Origin: Leclercia adecarboxylata
GTDB taxonomy: Bacteria; Pseudomonadota; Gammaproteobacteria; Enterobacterales; Enterobacteriaceae
Reading direction: 5' to 3'
Length of the DNA stretch: 64,000 nt
Assembly (NCBI RefSeq): GCF_023639785.1
Contig: NZ_CP098325.1
Span: 1,922,001-1,986,000, forward strand
Positions 41,380 to 52,907 of this stretch are shown here, piece by piece; position 1 is the stretch's first letter; every line of letters begins with the position of its first letter. The notes beneath the pieces are model-generated. The model saw only the letters and a program-made list of their open reading frames with translations, was not told where the DNA came from and did no database searches. A program made the position numbers and the translations under genes.

Positions 41380-41910
41380 ATGAAAAAGAACATGATTATT
41401 ATTGCGTTAACTGCTCTGGCTGCCGTTTCTTCCTCTTCCGTTTTCGCGGCAGCAGGCACGGTTAATTTTGCCGGAAATATTCTGGACTCGGCCTGTGAAG
41501 TCGCCGTTGCATCGCAAAACCAGACTGTGATCATTGGTGACTTCTATAAATCAGAATTCGCCGGGATGGGAGACAGAACAGCGGCAAAAGGCTTCGATAT
41601 TATATTAAAAGATTGTCCCGTTACCGTCACCTCAGCGAAAGTCCGCTTTGACGGTACGCCAGACTTAACTAACCCGAGCCTGCTGGCAATTAACGCTTCG
41701 GTAGCGGGTGCAGCCACCGGTGTGGCGATTAATCTGATGTCGGCGGATAAAGCCGATCTGCCGCTGCACGGAGAGAATAATTATAACTACGTGCTGAGCA
41801 GTACCCAGGATAATACCCTGAAGTTTTATGCACAGTATATTTCTACGGCGTCAAGCGTGACGGCGGGGCCAGCAAACTCTGTCGCCAACTTCTCTGTCGA
41901 CTATAACTAA
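41380..41910 (+). CDS. major fimbrial subunit (FimA-type pilin)
   Basis: A 176-residue pilin. Signal peptide MKKNMIIIALTALAAVSSSSVFA; mature start AAGTVNFAGNILDSACEV. The Cys pair (SACEV and KDCPV) forms the pilin disulfide. The C-terminus ends AVDYN-like (NFSVDYN) with the penultimate Tyr used in donor-strand exchange. A TAAGGA ribosome site fits this start rather than the earlier ATG. First gene of the fimbrial operon. Followed by a hairpin that may reduce read-through. Confidence 0.88.
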   Translation: MKKNMIIIALTALAAVSSSSVFAAAGTVNFAGNILDSACEVAVASQNQTVIIGDFYKSEFAGMGDRTAAKGFDIILKDCPVTVTSAKVRFDGTPDLTNPSLLAINASVAGAATGVAINLMSADKADLPLHGENNYNYVLSSTQDNTLKFYAQYISTASSVTAGPANSVANFSVDYN

Positions 41911-41931
41911 TTTCCTGACTGGACATCAGGA

Positions 41932-41950
41932 GGGGCCGGAAAACGGCCCC
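41932..41950 (+). terminator. hairpin between pilin and chaperone genes
   Basis: GGGGCCG/CGGCCCC around GAAAA; no long U-run (GTTGTT). Likely partial terminator or mRNA stabiliser that sets pilin in excess. Confidence 0.55.
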
Positions 41951-41969
41951 GTTGTTACTGAGGTATGTA

Positions 41970-42647
41970 ATGAAATGTGTTCACAAAACCCTGCTCGCCA
42001 GTCTGCTTGTTGTGACCGGTATGTCTGCTGCACAGGCGGGTATCATTATTGGCGGAACACGCCTTGTATTTGATGGCAGTAAAAAAGAAGCGTCTATCAA
42101 CGTCAATAATCCCGATCAATCACCGTATCTGGTTCAGTCGTGGATAGAGGCGGCCGGAAACAGCACGCAAAAGCCGCCTTTTATTATTACGCCGCCCCTT
42201 TACCGGCTGGATAAAGGGCAGCAAAACGTTGAGCGGGTGGTATTGACCGGGAAACTACCTCAGGATCGTGAAAGTCTGTTCTGGCTGAATATAAAATCAA
42301 TACCCTCGGCAACCACTGTAGAGAACTCGCTGCAAATTGCCGTAAAAACGCGAATCAAATTAATTTATCGTCCGGCAGGACTTAAGCGCTCAACACCAGA
42401 GGAACAGGCCGATAAATTAACCTGGCGACGCAGGGGAGATAAAATAGAGATCGCCAACCCTACCGACTATGTCATGAATTTTAATGAAATTACCGTCGGG
42501 GGTAAAAAAGTGCCAGACGTCACCTGGATATTGCCGCGTTCACAAACGGTTATCAATCTGCCTGGCCAAATCACGACAGGGGCAGTGGTTTTTAAATTGA
42601 TAAACGATTTCGGCAGCACAGGGGAAGCACATACGGCAAACCTGTAA
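41970..42647 (+). CDS. periplasmic fimbrial chaperone (PapD/FimC family)
   Basis: A 225-residue chaperone with signal peptide MKCVHKTLLASLLVVTGMSA. First Ig domain GIIIGGTRLVFDGSKKEASINV, family signature region VLTGKLPQDRESLFWLNIKSIP, then the linker and second domain with NPTDYVMNF and TGAVVFKLINDFG. It holds pilins unfolded-safe by donor-strand complementation and delivers them to the usher. The F1-G1 loop is short (FGS class). Start chosen by the GAGG site and signal sequence. Confidence 0.9.
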   Translation: MKCVHKTLLASLLVVTGMSAAQAGIIIGGTRLVFDGSKKEASINVNNPDQSPYLVQSWIEAAGNSTQKPPFIITPPLYRLDKGQQNVERVVLTGKLPQDRESLFWLNIKSIPSATTVENSLQIAVKTRIKLIYRPAGLKRSTPEEQADKLTWRRRGDKIEIANPTDYVMNFNEITVGGKKVPDVTWILPRSQTVINLPGQITTGAVVFKLINDFGSTGEAHTANL

Positions 42648-42690
42648 ACAATAACCGGGTAACAGGTAATATTCATGGAGCAGCGACAGG

Positions 42691-45198
42691 ATGGACATTA
42701 GCGGATATAAAGTCACGTGGCTGGCATGGTTTATTACCCTTGCCCTGACGGGTGATTTAAATAAAGCTCAGGCGCGGGAATTTTTTAACCCAGATTTAAT
42801 CGAGCTTGATAATCCTGGTATTGACAAGGCTGATTTACGGGGCTTTGAGACGGGTTCCCAGGCGGCAGGTATTTATCATGTTGATATCATTCTTGACGGT
42901 CAGCTGATGGATACCCAGGACATCACCTTTCAAAAGGTCGGCGACGATCGGGGCGAGACGCGGCTTGAGCCCTGTCTCAGCGTTGAAATGTTGAGCAAGT
43001 GGGGCGTTAAGACGGAGAATTTTCAGGATCTTAATCAACCCGGTACTCCCTGTGCGCGTCTGGATGCCATTCCCCAGGCCAGCACGGATTTTCAGTTTGC
43101 CAGCCAGCGTCTCGTTATCAGCGTTCCGCAGGCCGCGCTGTCGATGCAGGCCAGAGGCTATGTTCAACCCTCACTGTGGGATGAAGGGATCACCGCCGCG
43201 ATGCTCAATTACCAGCTGAGCGGCGCAAACACGCTGAACAAAAACGGCGGCAATGACAGCAGCCAGTATGCAAACCTGCGACCGGGCCTCAATGTTGGAC
43301 CCTGGCGACTGCGTAACTACCTCACCTGGTCACGTGATAACGATGGCCAGACCCAGTGGGATAACGTTTATACCTATGCCCGGCGGGCCATTATCCCGTT
43401 GAAAGCGCAGCTGACGCTGGGGGACAGTTCGGCTCCGGCAGATGTCTTCGACAGCATGCCTTTTCGCGGCGGGCAGCTGGCCTCGGATGAGGAGATGCTG
43501 CCAGACTCGCTTCGGGGATACGCTCCGGTGGTGCGCGGCATTGCCAGAACCAATGCCCAGGTGATTATCCGCCAGAACGGCTATCAGATTTACCAGAACT
43601 ATGTTGCACCCGGGGCATTTGAAATCACCGATATGTACCCGACCGGCGGCGCAGGGGATCTCGACGTCACCATTAACGAGGCCGACGGCAGCGTGCAGCA
43701 CTTTATCGTGCCGTTTGCTTCCCTGCCTGTCCTACAGCGGGAAGGGCAACTGAAGTACGCTCTCACCGCAGGCCAGTACCGCTCGTGGGACAGTCGCGTC
43801 GATAAAACACCGTTCAGCCAGCTGACCGGGATCTACGGCCTTCCCTATGGCCTGACCCTATACGGCGGTTTTCAGGGCGCGAGCAAATACCAGTCGCTGG
43901 CTGTCGGGATGGGGAAAAATCTGGGCGATTTTGGCGCCTTCTCCGCAGATGTCACTCAGGGCTGGTCCACGCCGAAAGATGAGCGAAAATCGAACGGTCA
44001 GGCATGGCGGGCACGCTACAGCAAGAATTTTGTGGGCAGCGGGACCAACTTTGCCATCGCCGGTTATCGCTACGCCACCCGGGGTTTTTACGGGATGCAG
44101 GAGGTGCTGGACTCTTATGGCAGCGACGGCGCTGACACCGAAAGGCGTCGCAACCGTGCCGAGATAACCCTGAGCCAGACCCTGGGCAACAATCTGGGCT
44201 CACTGATGTTAAGTGCCATGAGGGAAGATTACTGGAGCGCCGGTCAGTCGAAGAGCGCCTGGAGCCTGGGCTACAACAACGTCTGGCGTAGCGTCAGCTA
44301 CGGACTGACCTACACCTCAAGTCAGGACGGGCACAGCGGCGACAGCCGTTATGCCAGAGATGAAGTGGTCTCTTTTAATATCAGCGTTCCGCTGGCGGCC
44401 CTTCTGCCGCAGGCCTGGGTGAACTACAGCCTTACCGCCAGTAAAAACGGCGGCACCACGCACATCCTGGGGATCAACGGCACGGCGCTGGAAAATAACG
44501 CCCTCAGCTGGAACCTGCAGCAGGGTTACGGCACGAATAACGTCGGCTATACCGGCAACGTTAACGGGGATTACAAGGGCACCTACGGAGAAGTGACTGC
44601 CGGCTACAGTTACGATCGGCACAGCGACCGTCTGAATTATGGCCTGCAGGGTGGGGTGGTTGCCCACGCAGACGGCATCACCTTTTCCCAGGCGCTGGGT
44701 GAAACCAATGTGCTGATAAAAGCGCCCGGTGCTGCCGGGGTAGGCGTGCAAAACCAGTCAGGGGCCAGAACGGATTACCGCGGTTATACCCTGAGCGGCA
44801 ATGTGACGCCTTATCGCAAAAACGAGGTCTCGTTAATGACCGAAACCTTGCCCGGCGACGTCGAACTGGAACAGACGGTACAGACCGTGGTGCCGACCCG
44901 GGGCGCGATTGTGCGGGCCAGTTATGTTGCCAGCATCGGGCTGCGAATACTGATGACGCTCACCCGGCAAAATGGCCAACCCGTTCCGTTCGGGGCAATT
45001 GCCACGGTGAACGGGGCGCAGAATTCAGGATTTATTGTCGGGGATAGCGGGCAGGTTTATTTAACCGGTTTGCAGCCGGATACGACATTAACGGTGACGT
45101 GGGGCGAAGGCGAACAGCAGCGTTGCCAGGCTCATTACACCCTTAATAACCCACAACCCGTCAGCGATATTATTCACGCTGATGTTGTGTGCCGCTAA
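42691..45198 (+). CDS. outer-membrane fimbrial usher (FimD family)
   Basis: An 835-residue usher. Signal region residues 1-28 (ALTGDLNKAQA-RE), N-domain FFNPDLIELDNPG to LDGQLMDTQDI, the 24-strand barrel with plug (SLRGYAPVVRGIARTNAQVIIRQNG), and C-terminal domains CTD1-2 with the Cys pair (QQRCQAHYTL and DVVCR end). It secretes and assembles the pilus. It sits 43 bases after the chaperone and 24 before the tip adhesin gene. Confidence 0.93.
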   Translation: MDISGYKVTWLAWFITLALTGDLNKAQAREFFNPDLIELDNPGIDKADLRGFETGSQAAGIYHVDIILDGQLMDTQDITFQKVGDDRGETRLEPCLSVEMLSKWGVKTENFQDLNQPGTPCARLDAIPQASTDFQFASQRLVISVPQAALSMQARGYVQPSLWDEGITAAMLNYQLSGANTLNKNGGNDSSQYANLRPGLNVGPWRLRNYLTWSRDNDGQTQWDNVYTYARRAIIPLKAQLTLGDSSAPADVFDSMPFRGGQLASDEEMLPDSLRGYAPVVRGIARTNAQVIIRQNGYQIYQNYVAPGAFEITDMYPTGGAGDLDVTINEADGSVQHFIVPFASLPVLQREGQLKYALTAGQYRSWDSRVDKTPFSQLTGIYGLPYGLTLYGGFQGASKYQSLAVGMGKNLGDFGAFSADVTQGWSTPKDERKSNGQAWRARYSKNFVGSGTNFAIAGYRYATRGFYGMQEVLDSYGSDGADTERRRNRAEITLSQTLGNNLGSLMLSAMREDYWSAGQSKSAWSLGYNNVWRSVSYGLTYTSSQDGHSGDSRYARDEVVSFNISVPLAALLPQAWVNYSLTASKNGGTTHILGINGTALENNALSWNLQQGYGTNNVGYTGNVNGDYKGTYGEVTAGYSYDRHSDRLNYGLQGGVVAHADGITFSQALGETNVLIKAPGAAGVGVQNQSGARTDYRGYTLSGNVTPYRKNEVSLMTETLPGDVELEQTVQTVVPTRGAIVRASYVASIGLRILMTLTRQNGQPVPFGAIATVNGAQNSGFIVGDSGQVYLTGLQPDTTLTVTWGEGEQQRCQAHYTLNNPQPVSDIIHADVVCR

Positions 45199-45222
45199 AT
45201 GAATTAATGTGGATTAATCGAA

Positions 45223-46230
45223 ATGTCTATTATCAGACGTCTGATCATCGTGCTGGGGATCGTATTTCCGCTGTACGGCTACGGGTGTAATTACACCACT
45301 GTCGGCGCGCCTTATTCCGTCAATTACGGGAATATTATCGTGCAGCGTGATGTTGCTGTCGGCCAGGCAATAAGCAATGAAATTTATGGTTCAATGGCGC
45401 TGGCCTATAGCTGTACGGCTACCGGCAATGAAGGCTCGACTGCCGGGATGAAAAGCGGGGTATTACCCTATGCGTTTACCTCCGCTAATGGTCGCCGTGT
45501 TTATCAAACCGGCTTGCCGGGGGTCGGGGTGTCGGTGGGATACTACGAGAAATCCACCGCCGGCCCAAGATCGTTCAGTGGGTACACCTGGCTCGGGGCC
45601 GATATCTTCACGGCTTCATGGTCATCGAACCCGAATGATGTCGACACCAGTAATTTCCAGCCGATTATCCAGTTCTGGAAAACCGGCAATATCACCTCGG
45701 GTTCCGTAACCGGCCAACTGGCGTCGTTCGTGGCCTGGACCGAGCAATACCGGGGCGGCACAGCGGCACCGGAAATCCCGGTCTATGCGGGAACCGGTTC
45801 GATTACCCAGGTGGCCTGCGACATTACGACGCCAAATCTGGTGTTCCCCCTTGGCGACATCCCGGCAGGCAATTTTGGCGACACCGTTGGCACCATCCCT
45901 AATCGCGGGCAGAACACGCAGAACCTCGGCCTGAACTGCGACAGTGGAGCGAATATTAACGTCACGCTGAGCGGGATTCAGTACCCGGACCTGGGTGATA
46001 ACAGCGTGCTGGCGCTATCCGGTCAGGACTCTCCGGGCGTGGCGGACGGTGTGGGTGTGCAGCTCCTGTATAACGGCACGCCGCTGGTACTGAACAGCAC
46101 CATTGCACTGAAACAGACCGCGGGGGGGCAGGAGAGTTTGCCCATCACCGCCCGTTACTATCAAACCAAAACCGCGGTAAACACCGGAACCGCAAATGCC
46201 AGTGCCACCCTTATCCTCACCTACCAATAA
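45223..46230 (+). CDS. fimbrial tip adhesin (FimH-like two-domain)
   Basis: A 335-residue protein with signal MSIIRRLIIVLGIVFPLYGYG. The N-terminal receptor-binding domain (about 20-195) has Cys at 22 and 63 and many Tyr/Trp (GYTWLGADIFTASWSSN). A pilin domain (about 200-335) carries VACDITTPNLVFPLGDI and ends ILTYQ. Length and layout match FimH-type tip adhesins; ligand not predictable. It lies between usher and minor subunit. Confidence 0.85.
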   Translation: MSIIRRLIIVLGIVFPLYGYGCNYTTVGAPYSVNYGNIIVQRDVAVGQAISNEIYGSMALAYSCTATGNEGSTAGMKSGVLPYAFTSANGRRVYQTGLPGVGVSVGYYEKSTAGPRSFSGYTWLGADIFTASWSSNPNDVDTSNFQPIIQFWKTGNITSGSVTGQLASFVAWTEQYRGGTAAPEIPVYAGTGSITQVACDITTPNLVFPLGDIPAGNFGDTVGTIPNRGQNTQNLGLNCDSGANINVTLSGIQYPDLGDNSVLALSGQDSPGVADGVGVQLLYNGTPLVLNSTIALKQTAGGQESLPITARYYQTKTAVNTGTANASATLILTYQ

Positions 46231-46242
46231 AAGGAAAGGCCG

Positions 46243-46755
46243 ATGACGCTCAATATCATCGCAGTCGCGTTCGCCTGCCTGTTTACCGCCGGGGCGGCAG
46301 CAATGGATGCGGTCAATATCGCCGTGAAAGGCAACATTGTGGCCTCACCCTGCGTATTTAACGGCGGCAACGCGGTTGTGAACGTCAGTCTGGGAAATAT
46401 GCAGGCAAACAATATGGCGACACCGGCCTCTTCATCCACGCCTGTTCCCTTCAGTCTGACTTTTACCGACTGCCCGGCAGCAACCCAGAGCGTGACGGCC
46501 ACCTTTAACGGTACCGCCGATCCTGCTGCCGGATCGAATTATTTCAAAAACAGCGGGACAGCGAGAAATATCGCGCTGGGCATTATCGACACCCGGTCAG
46601 GGCGCTTAATAGGTTCGGGTAGCAGCGTTACTCAAAATATTGGCATCGATCGCACCGCCACCATGAATATGCAGGCCATTGCGTATTCCAGTGCCGGCGG
46701 CGTGACGCCGGGCACCCTCGGCGTCGCGGTGATCCTGACCCTGGAATACAACTAG
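46243..46755 (+). CDS. minor fimbrial subunit
   Basis: A 170-residue pilin-family protein. Short signal MTLNIIAVAFACLFTAGAAA; mature MDAVNIAVKGNIVASPCVFNG, with Cys at about 37 and 76 (TDCPAA), and a C-terminal VILTLEYN with the pilin Tyr. Probable adaptor or shaft component rather than the major pilin. It lies 12 bases after the adhesin gene. Confidence 0.85.
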   Translation: MTLNIIAVAFACLFTAGAAAMDAVNIAVKGNIVASPCVFNGGNAVVNVSLGNMQANNMATPASSSTPVPFSLTFTDCPAATQSVTATFNGTADPAAGSNYFKNSGTARNIALGIIDTRSGRLIGSGSSVTQNIGIDRTATMNMQAIAYSSAGGVTPGTLGVAVILTLEYN

Positions 46756-46799
46756 TTGTAAATGGCAGAAAGACGATAAACAGGAAGTGGAGGAGAGAC

Positions 46800-47438
46800 A
46801 TGACCGTCAACGTGCTTATTAAAGAGACAGATACACTTTACTGTTATGCGCTGAAAAATTTCATTGGCGATCTATTCAGAACAGAGTTCCTGAGTGAGAT
46901 TCACTTTATTACGGAATTTACCCGGGAGAGTATTCGCGATGCCGATATCATTGTGCTGTCACTTTGCCGTGGCGAGCCATTTATCTGTACACCCGAATTA
47001 CTGGCCCGGGATAAAGGGGTGATGATTGGTCTCATCAACGGCGAACAGTACGTAAAAGAGACCTTACCGGGCTGTTTTAAAGAGATGGCGTTCATCTCGC
47101 GGGATGCTCCCCTGAGCGATTTTTATCAGATTTTCCGGGCGGCCTGGCAACACCTGCAGAGTGGCGAGCAGAAGTGTGAAAGCCACTCCTGTGCTGATTG
47201 CCATCACCGGACGTTATCGCCCCGGCAAACCGTGATTATGGCAAGCCTGTACCAGGGACTGTCGACGCCAGAAATTGCCAAAAAACTGCATATTGATTAC
47301 AAAACGGTGTATGCGCACAAGTATGACGTTATGCAGAAATTTCAGCTGACCAGCGATCACGACCTGCAGGTGCTGTTGTCCAGAATGCGTGAAAAAACCA
47401 TGCAGATAAATTTATTGCGCGAATGCCTGAGAAGCTGA
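46800..47438 (+). CDS. LuxR/FixJ-type helix-turn-helix regulator of the fimbrial operon
   Basis: A 212-residue regulator. The N-terminal 1-120 looks like a receiver-like fold but lacks the acidic pocket and phosphoacceptor Asp. The C-terminal LuxR HTH is LSPRQTVIMASLYQGLSTPEIAKKLHIDYKTVYAHKYDVMQ (quoted in parts; about 139-180). Between them is a Cys/His-rich linker KCESHSCADCHH (Cys126, 131, 134; His129, 135, 136) that could bind metal or sense redox. GGAGGAG lies before the ATG. Last gene of the fimbrial unit, so likely feedback control. Confidence 0.8.
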   Translation: MTVNVLIKETDTLYCYALKNFIGDLFRTEFLSEIHFITEFTRESIRDADIIVLSLCRGEPFICTPELLARDKGVMIGLINGEQYVKETLPGCFKEMAFISRDAPLSDFYQIFRAAWQHLQSGEQKCESHSCADCHHRTLSPRQTVIMASLYQGLSTPEIAKKLHIDYKTVYAHKYDVMQKFQLTSDHDLQVLLSRMREKTMQINLLRECLRS

Positions 47439-47802
47439 CCACGGGCAGAGGGTAACCGAGCAGCCCGCCCGCCTGGGCGGGCTGTCCATGCTGGGGTCAT
47501 AGTGTACAAACGCTAAAGCAGCCGGGCGGGCGTATAAAACAGCTATCCCAAAAATAGGCATTTTCTATACATATTTTCGCTTTTGACCGTTTCCGTCGAT
47601 TTCCTCGAGTATTTCCTCTTAATATCAATCAATTAAACATTACTGTTCAGGTCTGATAAGCCCGTCAGCAGGGTCTATGCTTAATGAAAGTAAGCAAAAA
47701 GGGCGATTAAGCCGAATGTCCCTGCAACTGAGGGGTTGAAGTGATAATCATTATCACTAACATGGTGTTATGCCCTGGGGGCGCAATACATGAGGTGGAC
47801 TT
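47439..47802 (+). promoter_or_regulatory. sufA upstream region with Fur box
   Basis: A GC-rich inverted repeat CAGCCCGCC/GGCGGGCTG (47461-47484) ends the fimbrial unit. A Fur box sits at 47737-47755 (TGATAATCATTATCAC core, near-perfect). The AT-rich stretch 47540-47640 is where E. coli has IHF, OxyR and IscR sites of the suf promoter; I did not identify those individually. Confidence 0.75.
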
Positions 47803-48171
47803 ATGGAACAGCATTCAGAAACGTTTGATCCGACAGATTTTGCGTGGCGTGGACTAACGCTAACGCCTGCCGCAGCGGCGCACATTCGCGAGCTGGTCAG
47901 CAAACAGGCAGGCATGCTTGGCGTGCGGTTAGGGGTGAAGCAGACGGGCTGCGCCGGTTTCGGCTATGTCCTGACGACCGTCAGCCAGCCGGAGAAAGAC
48001 GATCTGGTCTTTGAACATGACGGCGCCCGACTCTATGTGCCACTCCAGGCTATGCCGTTTATTGACGGTACGGAAGTGGATTACGTGCGCGAAGGCTTAA
48101 ACCAGTTATTCAAATTCAATAACCCGAAAGCCCAGAACGAATGCGGCTGCGGCGAAAGTTTTGGGGTATAG
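47803..48171 (+). CDS. sufA: Fe-S cluster A-type carrier SufA
   Basis: A 122-residue HesB/IscA-family carrier. The three cluster ligands are present: Cys in KQTGCAGFG (about 50) and the C-terminal ECGCGES pair (about 114 and 116). It receives clusters from SufBCD and passes them to apo-proteins. First gene of the suf operon, nine bases before sufB. Confidence 0.96.
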   Translation: MEQHSETFDPTDFAWRGLTLTPAAAAHIRELVSKQAGMLGVRLGVKQTGCAGFGYVLTTVSQPEKDDLVFEHDGARLYVPLQAMPFIDGTEVDYVREGLNQLFKFNNPKAQNECGCGESFGV

Positions 48172-48179
48172 GCGGTATT

Positions 48180-49667
<1,488 letters not shown>

Positions 49668-49683
49668 GGATTAAGGAAAGCAC

Positions 49684-50430
49684 ATGTTAAGCATTAAAGA
49701 TTTACAGGTCAGTGTGGAAGATAACGCGATCCTGCGCGGCCTGAGCCTTGAGGTTCGCCCGGGCGAAGTGCATGCCATTATGGGGCCGAACGGTTCCGGG
49801 AAAAGTACCCTCTCTGCAACCCTGGCCGGGCGCGAAGATTACGACGTGGTTGGCGGATCGGTGGAGTTTAAGGGCAAAGATCTGCTGGAACTGTCGCCGG
49901 AAGAGAGAGCCGGGGAGGGCATCTTTATGGCCTTCCAGTATCCGGTGGAGATCCCCGGCGTCAGCAACCAGTTCTTCCTGCAGACTGCGCTGAATGCGGT
50001 GCGCAAATACCGCAGTGAAGAGGAGCTGGATCGCTTTGATTTCCAGGATCTGATGGAAGAGAAAATTGAGCTGCTGAAGATGCCGCAGGATCTGCTCACC
50101 CGCTCGGTCAACGTCGGTTTTTCCGGCGGGGAGAAGAAGCGTAACGACATCCTGCAGATGGCGGTGCTCGAGCCGGAGCTGTGCATCCTCGATGAAACCG
50201 ACTCCGGTCTGGATATCGACGCCCTGAAGATCGTCGCCGACGGCGTTAATTCCCTGCGCGACGGCAAGCGGTCGTTCATCATTGTCACCCACTATCAGCG
50301 CATCCTGGACTACATCAAGCCTGACTATGTGCATGTGCTCTATCAGGGGCGGATTGTGAAATCCGGTGATTTCACGCTGGTCAAACAGCTGGAGGAGCAG
50401 GGCTATGGCTGGCTTAGCGAACAGCAGTAA
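49684..50430 (+). CDS. sufC: Suf ABC-type ATPase SufC
   Basis: A 248-residue soluble ATPase of SufBC2D. Walker A GPNGSGKST near 35, signature FSGGEKKRNDILQMAVL, Walker B LCILDETDSGLDID, His switch VTHYQRIL. It drives conformational change during cluster assembly. It overlaps sufD by 26 bases. Confidence 0.97.
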   Translation: MLSIKDLQVSVEDNAILRGLSLEVRPGEVHAIMGPNGSGKSTLSATLAGREDYDVVGGSVEFKGKDLLELSPEERAGEGIFMAFQYPVEIPGVSNQFFLQTALNAVRKYRSEEELDRFDFQDLMEEKIELLKMPQDLLTRSVNVGFSGGEKKRNDILQMAVLEPELCILDETDSGLDIDALKIVADGVNSLRDGKRSFIIVTHYQRILDYIKPDYVHVLYQGRIVKSGDFTLVKQLEEQGYGWLSEQQ

Positions 50431-51676
50431 CGCGCTGCAGCAGTGGCACCGTCTGTTTGAAGCGCAAGGCAACACGCGCTCGGAACAGGCGCAACAGCAC
50501 CTGCAGCAGATGCTGCGCCTCGGGCTGCCGACGCGTAAGCACGAAAACTGGAAATACACTCCGCTGGAAGGGCTGCTCAACGGCGAGTTCGTGGCGCGGC
50601 GCGCAAGCGTTGCTCCCAGTGACCTCGATGCACTGGCGCTGACCCTCGACGCCACGCGGCTGGTGTTTGTCGACGGGCGCTTTACCCCGGAGCTCAGCGA
50701 CAGCACCGACGGCAGCGGGTTTGAGGTGGTGATTAACGACGAGCGCCAGAGCCTGCCGGCCCCCGTGCAGCCGGAACTGTTCCTGCATCTGACCGAAAGC
50801 CTGGCCCAGAGCGTGACCCATATCAGCGTGAAGCGTAACGCCCGCCCGGCGAAGCCGCTGCTTTTGCTGCATATCACTCAGGGGCTGGCAGGAGAGGAGT
50901 TCAACACGGCTCACTATCGCCACCATCTGTCGCTGGCCGAGGGGGCTGAAGCAACCATCGTTGAACATTACGTCAGTCTCAACGAGATGCGGCATTTCAC
51001 CGGCGCACGCCTGACCATGAACGTGGCGGCCAACGCCCAGCTGCACCATATCAAACTGGCATTTGAGAATGCCGCAAGCCACCATTTTGCCCATAACGAT
51101 CTGCAGATTGCCGCCGATGCGTCAGCCTTCAGCCACAGTTTCCTGCTGGGCGGCGCGGTGCTGCGTCATAACACCAGCACCCAGCTGAACGGGGAGAACA
51201 CCACCCTGCGCATCAACAGCCTGGCGATGCCGGTGAAAACCGAGGTATGCGACACCCGTACCTGGCTTGAGCACAACAAGGGTTACTGCAACAGCCGTCA
51301 GCTGCACAAAACCATCGTCAGCGACAAGGGGCGGGCGGTGTTCAACGGGCTGATCAACGTGGCGCAGCACGCCATTAAAACCGACGGGCAGATGACCAAC
51401 AACAATCTGTTGATGGGGCGCCTGGCGGAAGTGGACACCAAACCGCAGCTGGAAATCTACGCCGATGACGTGAAGTGCAGCCACGGGGCTACCGTGGGCC
51501 GGATCGACGATGAGCAGATGTTCTATCTGCGATCCCGCGGGATCGACAAGCAGGCGGCAGAGAAGATGATCATCTACGCCTTTGCTGCCGAACTGACCGA
51601 AGCCCTCGGGGATGAAACATTAAGACAGCAGGTGCTGGCGCGAATCGGCCAGCGTCTGCCTGGAGGTGTGGCATGA
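50405..51676 (+). CDS. sufD: Fe-S cluster assembly protein SufD
   Basis: A 423-residue SufB paralogue and partner. The start [15 protein letters not shown] is inside the sufC 3' end and equals the E. coli start. Beta-helix core with [40 protein letters not shown] (His360 region). Its stop overlaps sufS by four bases. Confidence 0.97.
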   Translation: MAGLANSSNALQQWHRLFEAQGNTRSEQAQQHLQQMLRLGLPTRKHENWKYTPLEGLLNGEFVARRASVAPSDLDALALTLDATRLVFVDGRFTPELSDSTDGSGFEVVINDERQSLPAPVQPELFLHLTESLAQSVTHISVKRNARPAKPLLLLHITQGLAGEEFNTAHYRHHLSLAEGAEATIVEHYVSLNEMRHFTGARLTMNVAANAQLHHIKLAFENAASHHFAHNDLQIAADASAFSHSFLLGGAVLRHNTSTQLNGENTTLRINSLAMPVKTEVCDTRTWLEHNKGYCNSRQLHKTIVSDKGRAVFNGLINVAQHAIKTDGQMTNNNLLMGRLAEVDTKPQLEIYADDVKCSHGATVGRIDDEQMFYLRSRGIDKQAAEKMIIYAFAAELTEALGDETLRQQVLARIGQRLPGGVA

Positions 51677-52893
51677 ATTACCCTGTAGAGAAAGTGCGGG
51701 CGGATTTTCCCATCCTGACCCGTGAAGTAAACGGTCTGCCGCTTGCCTATCTCGACAGCGCCGCCAGCGCGCAAAAGCCTGCCCAGGTGATCGAGGCCGA
51801 AGCGGCGTTCTACCGCCACGGTTATGCGGCGGTGCACCGGGGGATCCACACCCTCAGCGCCGAAGCGACCCAGCGGATGGAAAACGTCCGCACCCGGGCG
51901 GCGGCGTTTCTGAACGCCCGCTTGCCAGAGGAGCTGGTTTTTGTACGCGGCACCACCGAGGGGATCAACCTGGTGGCAAACAGCTGGGGCAGCGCGGAGG
52001 TGCATGGGGGCGATAACATTATCATCAGCCAGATGGAGCACCACGCCAATATTGTTCCCTGGCAGATGCTGTGCGAGCGCGTCGGGGCCGAACTGCGGGT
52101 GATCCCGCTCAACGAGGACGGTACCTTACAGCTTGAACTGCTGGATAGCCTGCTGGATGAACGCACCCGGCTGGTGGCCATCACTCAAATCTCTAACGTG
52201 CTGGGCACCGAAAACCCGGTGGCGGAGATTATCGCCAAAGCTCATCAGGCCGGGGCGAAAGTGCTGGTCGACGGCGCGCAGGCGGTGATGCACCATACCG
52301 TGGACGTGCAGGCGCTGGACTGCGATTTCTACGTTTTTTCCGGGCACAAGCTCTACGGGCCAACCGGCATCGGCGTCCTGTACGTCAAGGACGAGATATT
52401 GCAGGCCATGCCGCCGTGGGAAGGGGGCGGATCGATGATCGCTACCGTCAGCCTGAGCGAAGGCACGACCTACGCCCGCGCGCCGTGGCGCTTTGAGGCG
52501 GGCACGCCCAACACCGGGGGCATTATCGGGCTGGGCGCGGCGATGGAGTATGTGTCTGAGATTGGCCTGGATGCCATCGCCGAATATGAGCAAATGCTGA
52601 TGCGCTATGCGCTGGCCGAGCTGGCCAGCGTGCCGGATCTAACGCTCTACGGGCCGGCAGATCGCCAGGGCGTTATCGCCTTTAATCTTGGCAAACACCA
52701 CGCCTATGACGTCGGCAGTTTTCTTGATAATTATGGGGTGGCGGTACGCACCGGGCACCACTGCGCCATGCCGCTGATGGCGTTCTATGAGGTACCGGCG
52801 ATGTGCCGCGCGTCGCTGGTCATGTACAACACAATGGAAGAGGTCGACAGACTGGTGGCAGGGCTGAAGCGTATCCACCGTCTGCTGGGCTGA
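51673..52893 (+). CDS. sufS: cysteine desulfurase SufS
   Basis: A 406-residue PLP enzyme that takes sulfur from L-cysteine. The PLP lysine is in [11 protein letters not shown] (about 226), and the active-site Cys is in [11 protein letters not shown] (about 364). Class V aminotransferase fold; also the selenocysteine lyase CsdB. Same length as E. coli; sulfur is passed to SufE. Confidence 0.97.
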   Translation: MNYPVEKVRADFPILTREVNGLPLAYLDSAASAQKPAQVIEAEAAFYRHGYAAVHRGIHTLSAEATQRMENVRTRAAAFLNARLPEELVFVRGTTEGINLVANSWGSAEVHGGDNIIISQMEHHANIVPWQMLCERVGAELRVIPLNEDGTLQLELLDSLLDERTRLVAITQISNVLGTENPVAEIIAKAHQAGAKVLVDGAQAVMHHTVDVQALDCDFYVFSGHKLYGPTGIGVLYVKDEILQAMPPWEGGGSMIATVSLSEGTTYARAPWRFEAGTPNTGGIIGLGAAMEYVSEIGLDAIAEYEQMLMRYALAELASVPDLTLYGPADRQGVIAFNLGKHHAYDVGSFLDNYGVAVRTGHHCAMPLMAFYEVPAMCRASLVMYNTMEEVDRLVAGLKRIHRLLG

Positions 52894-52907
52894 CATGAGG
52901 GGAAGAG

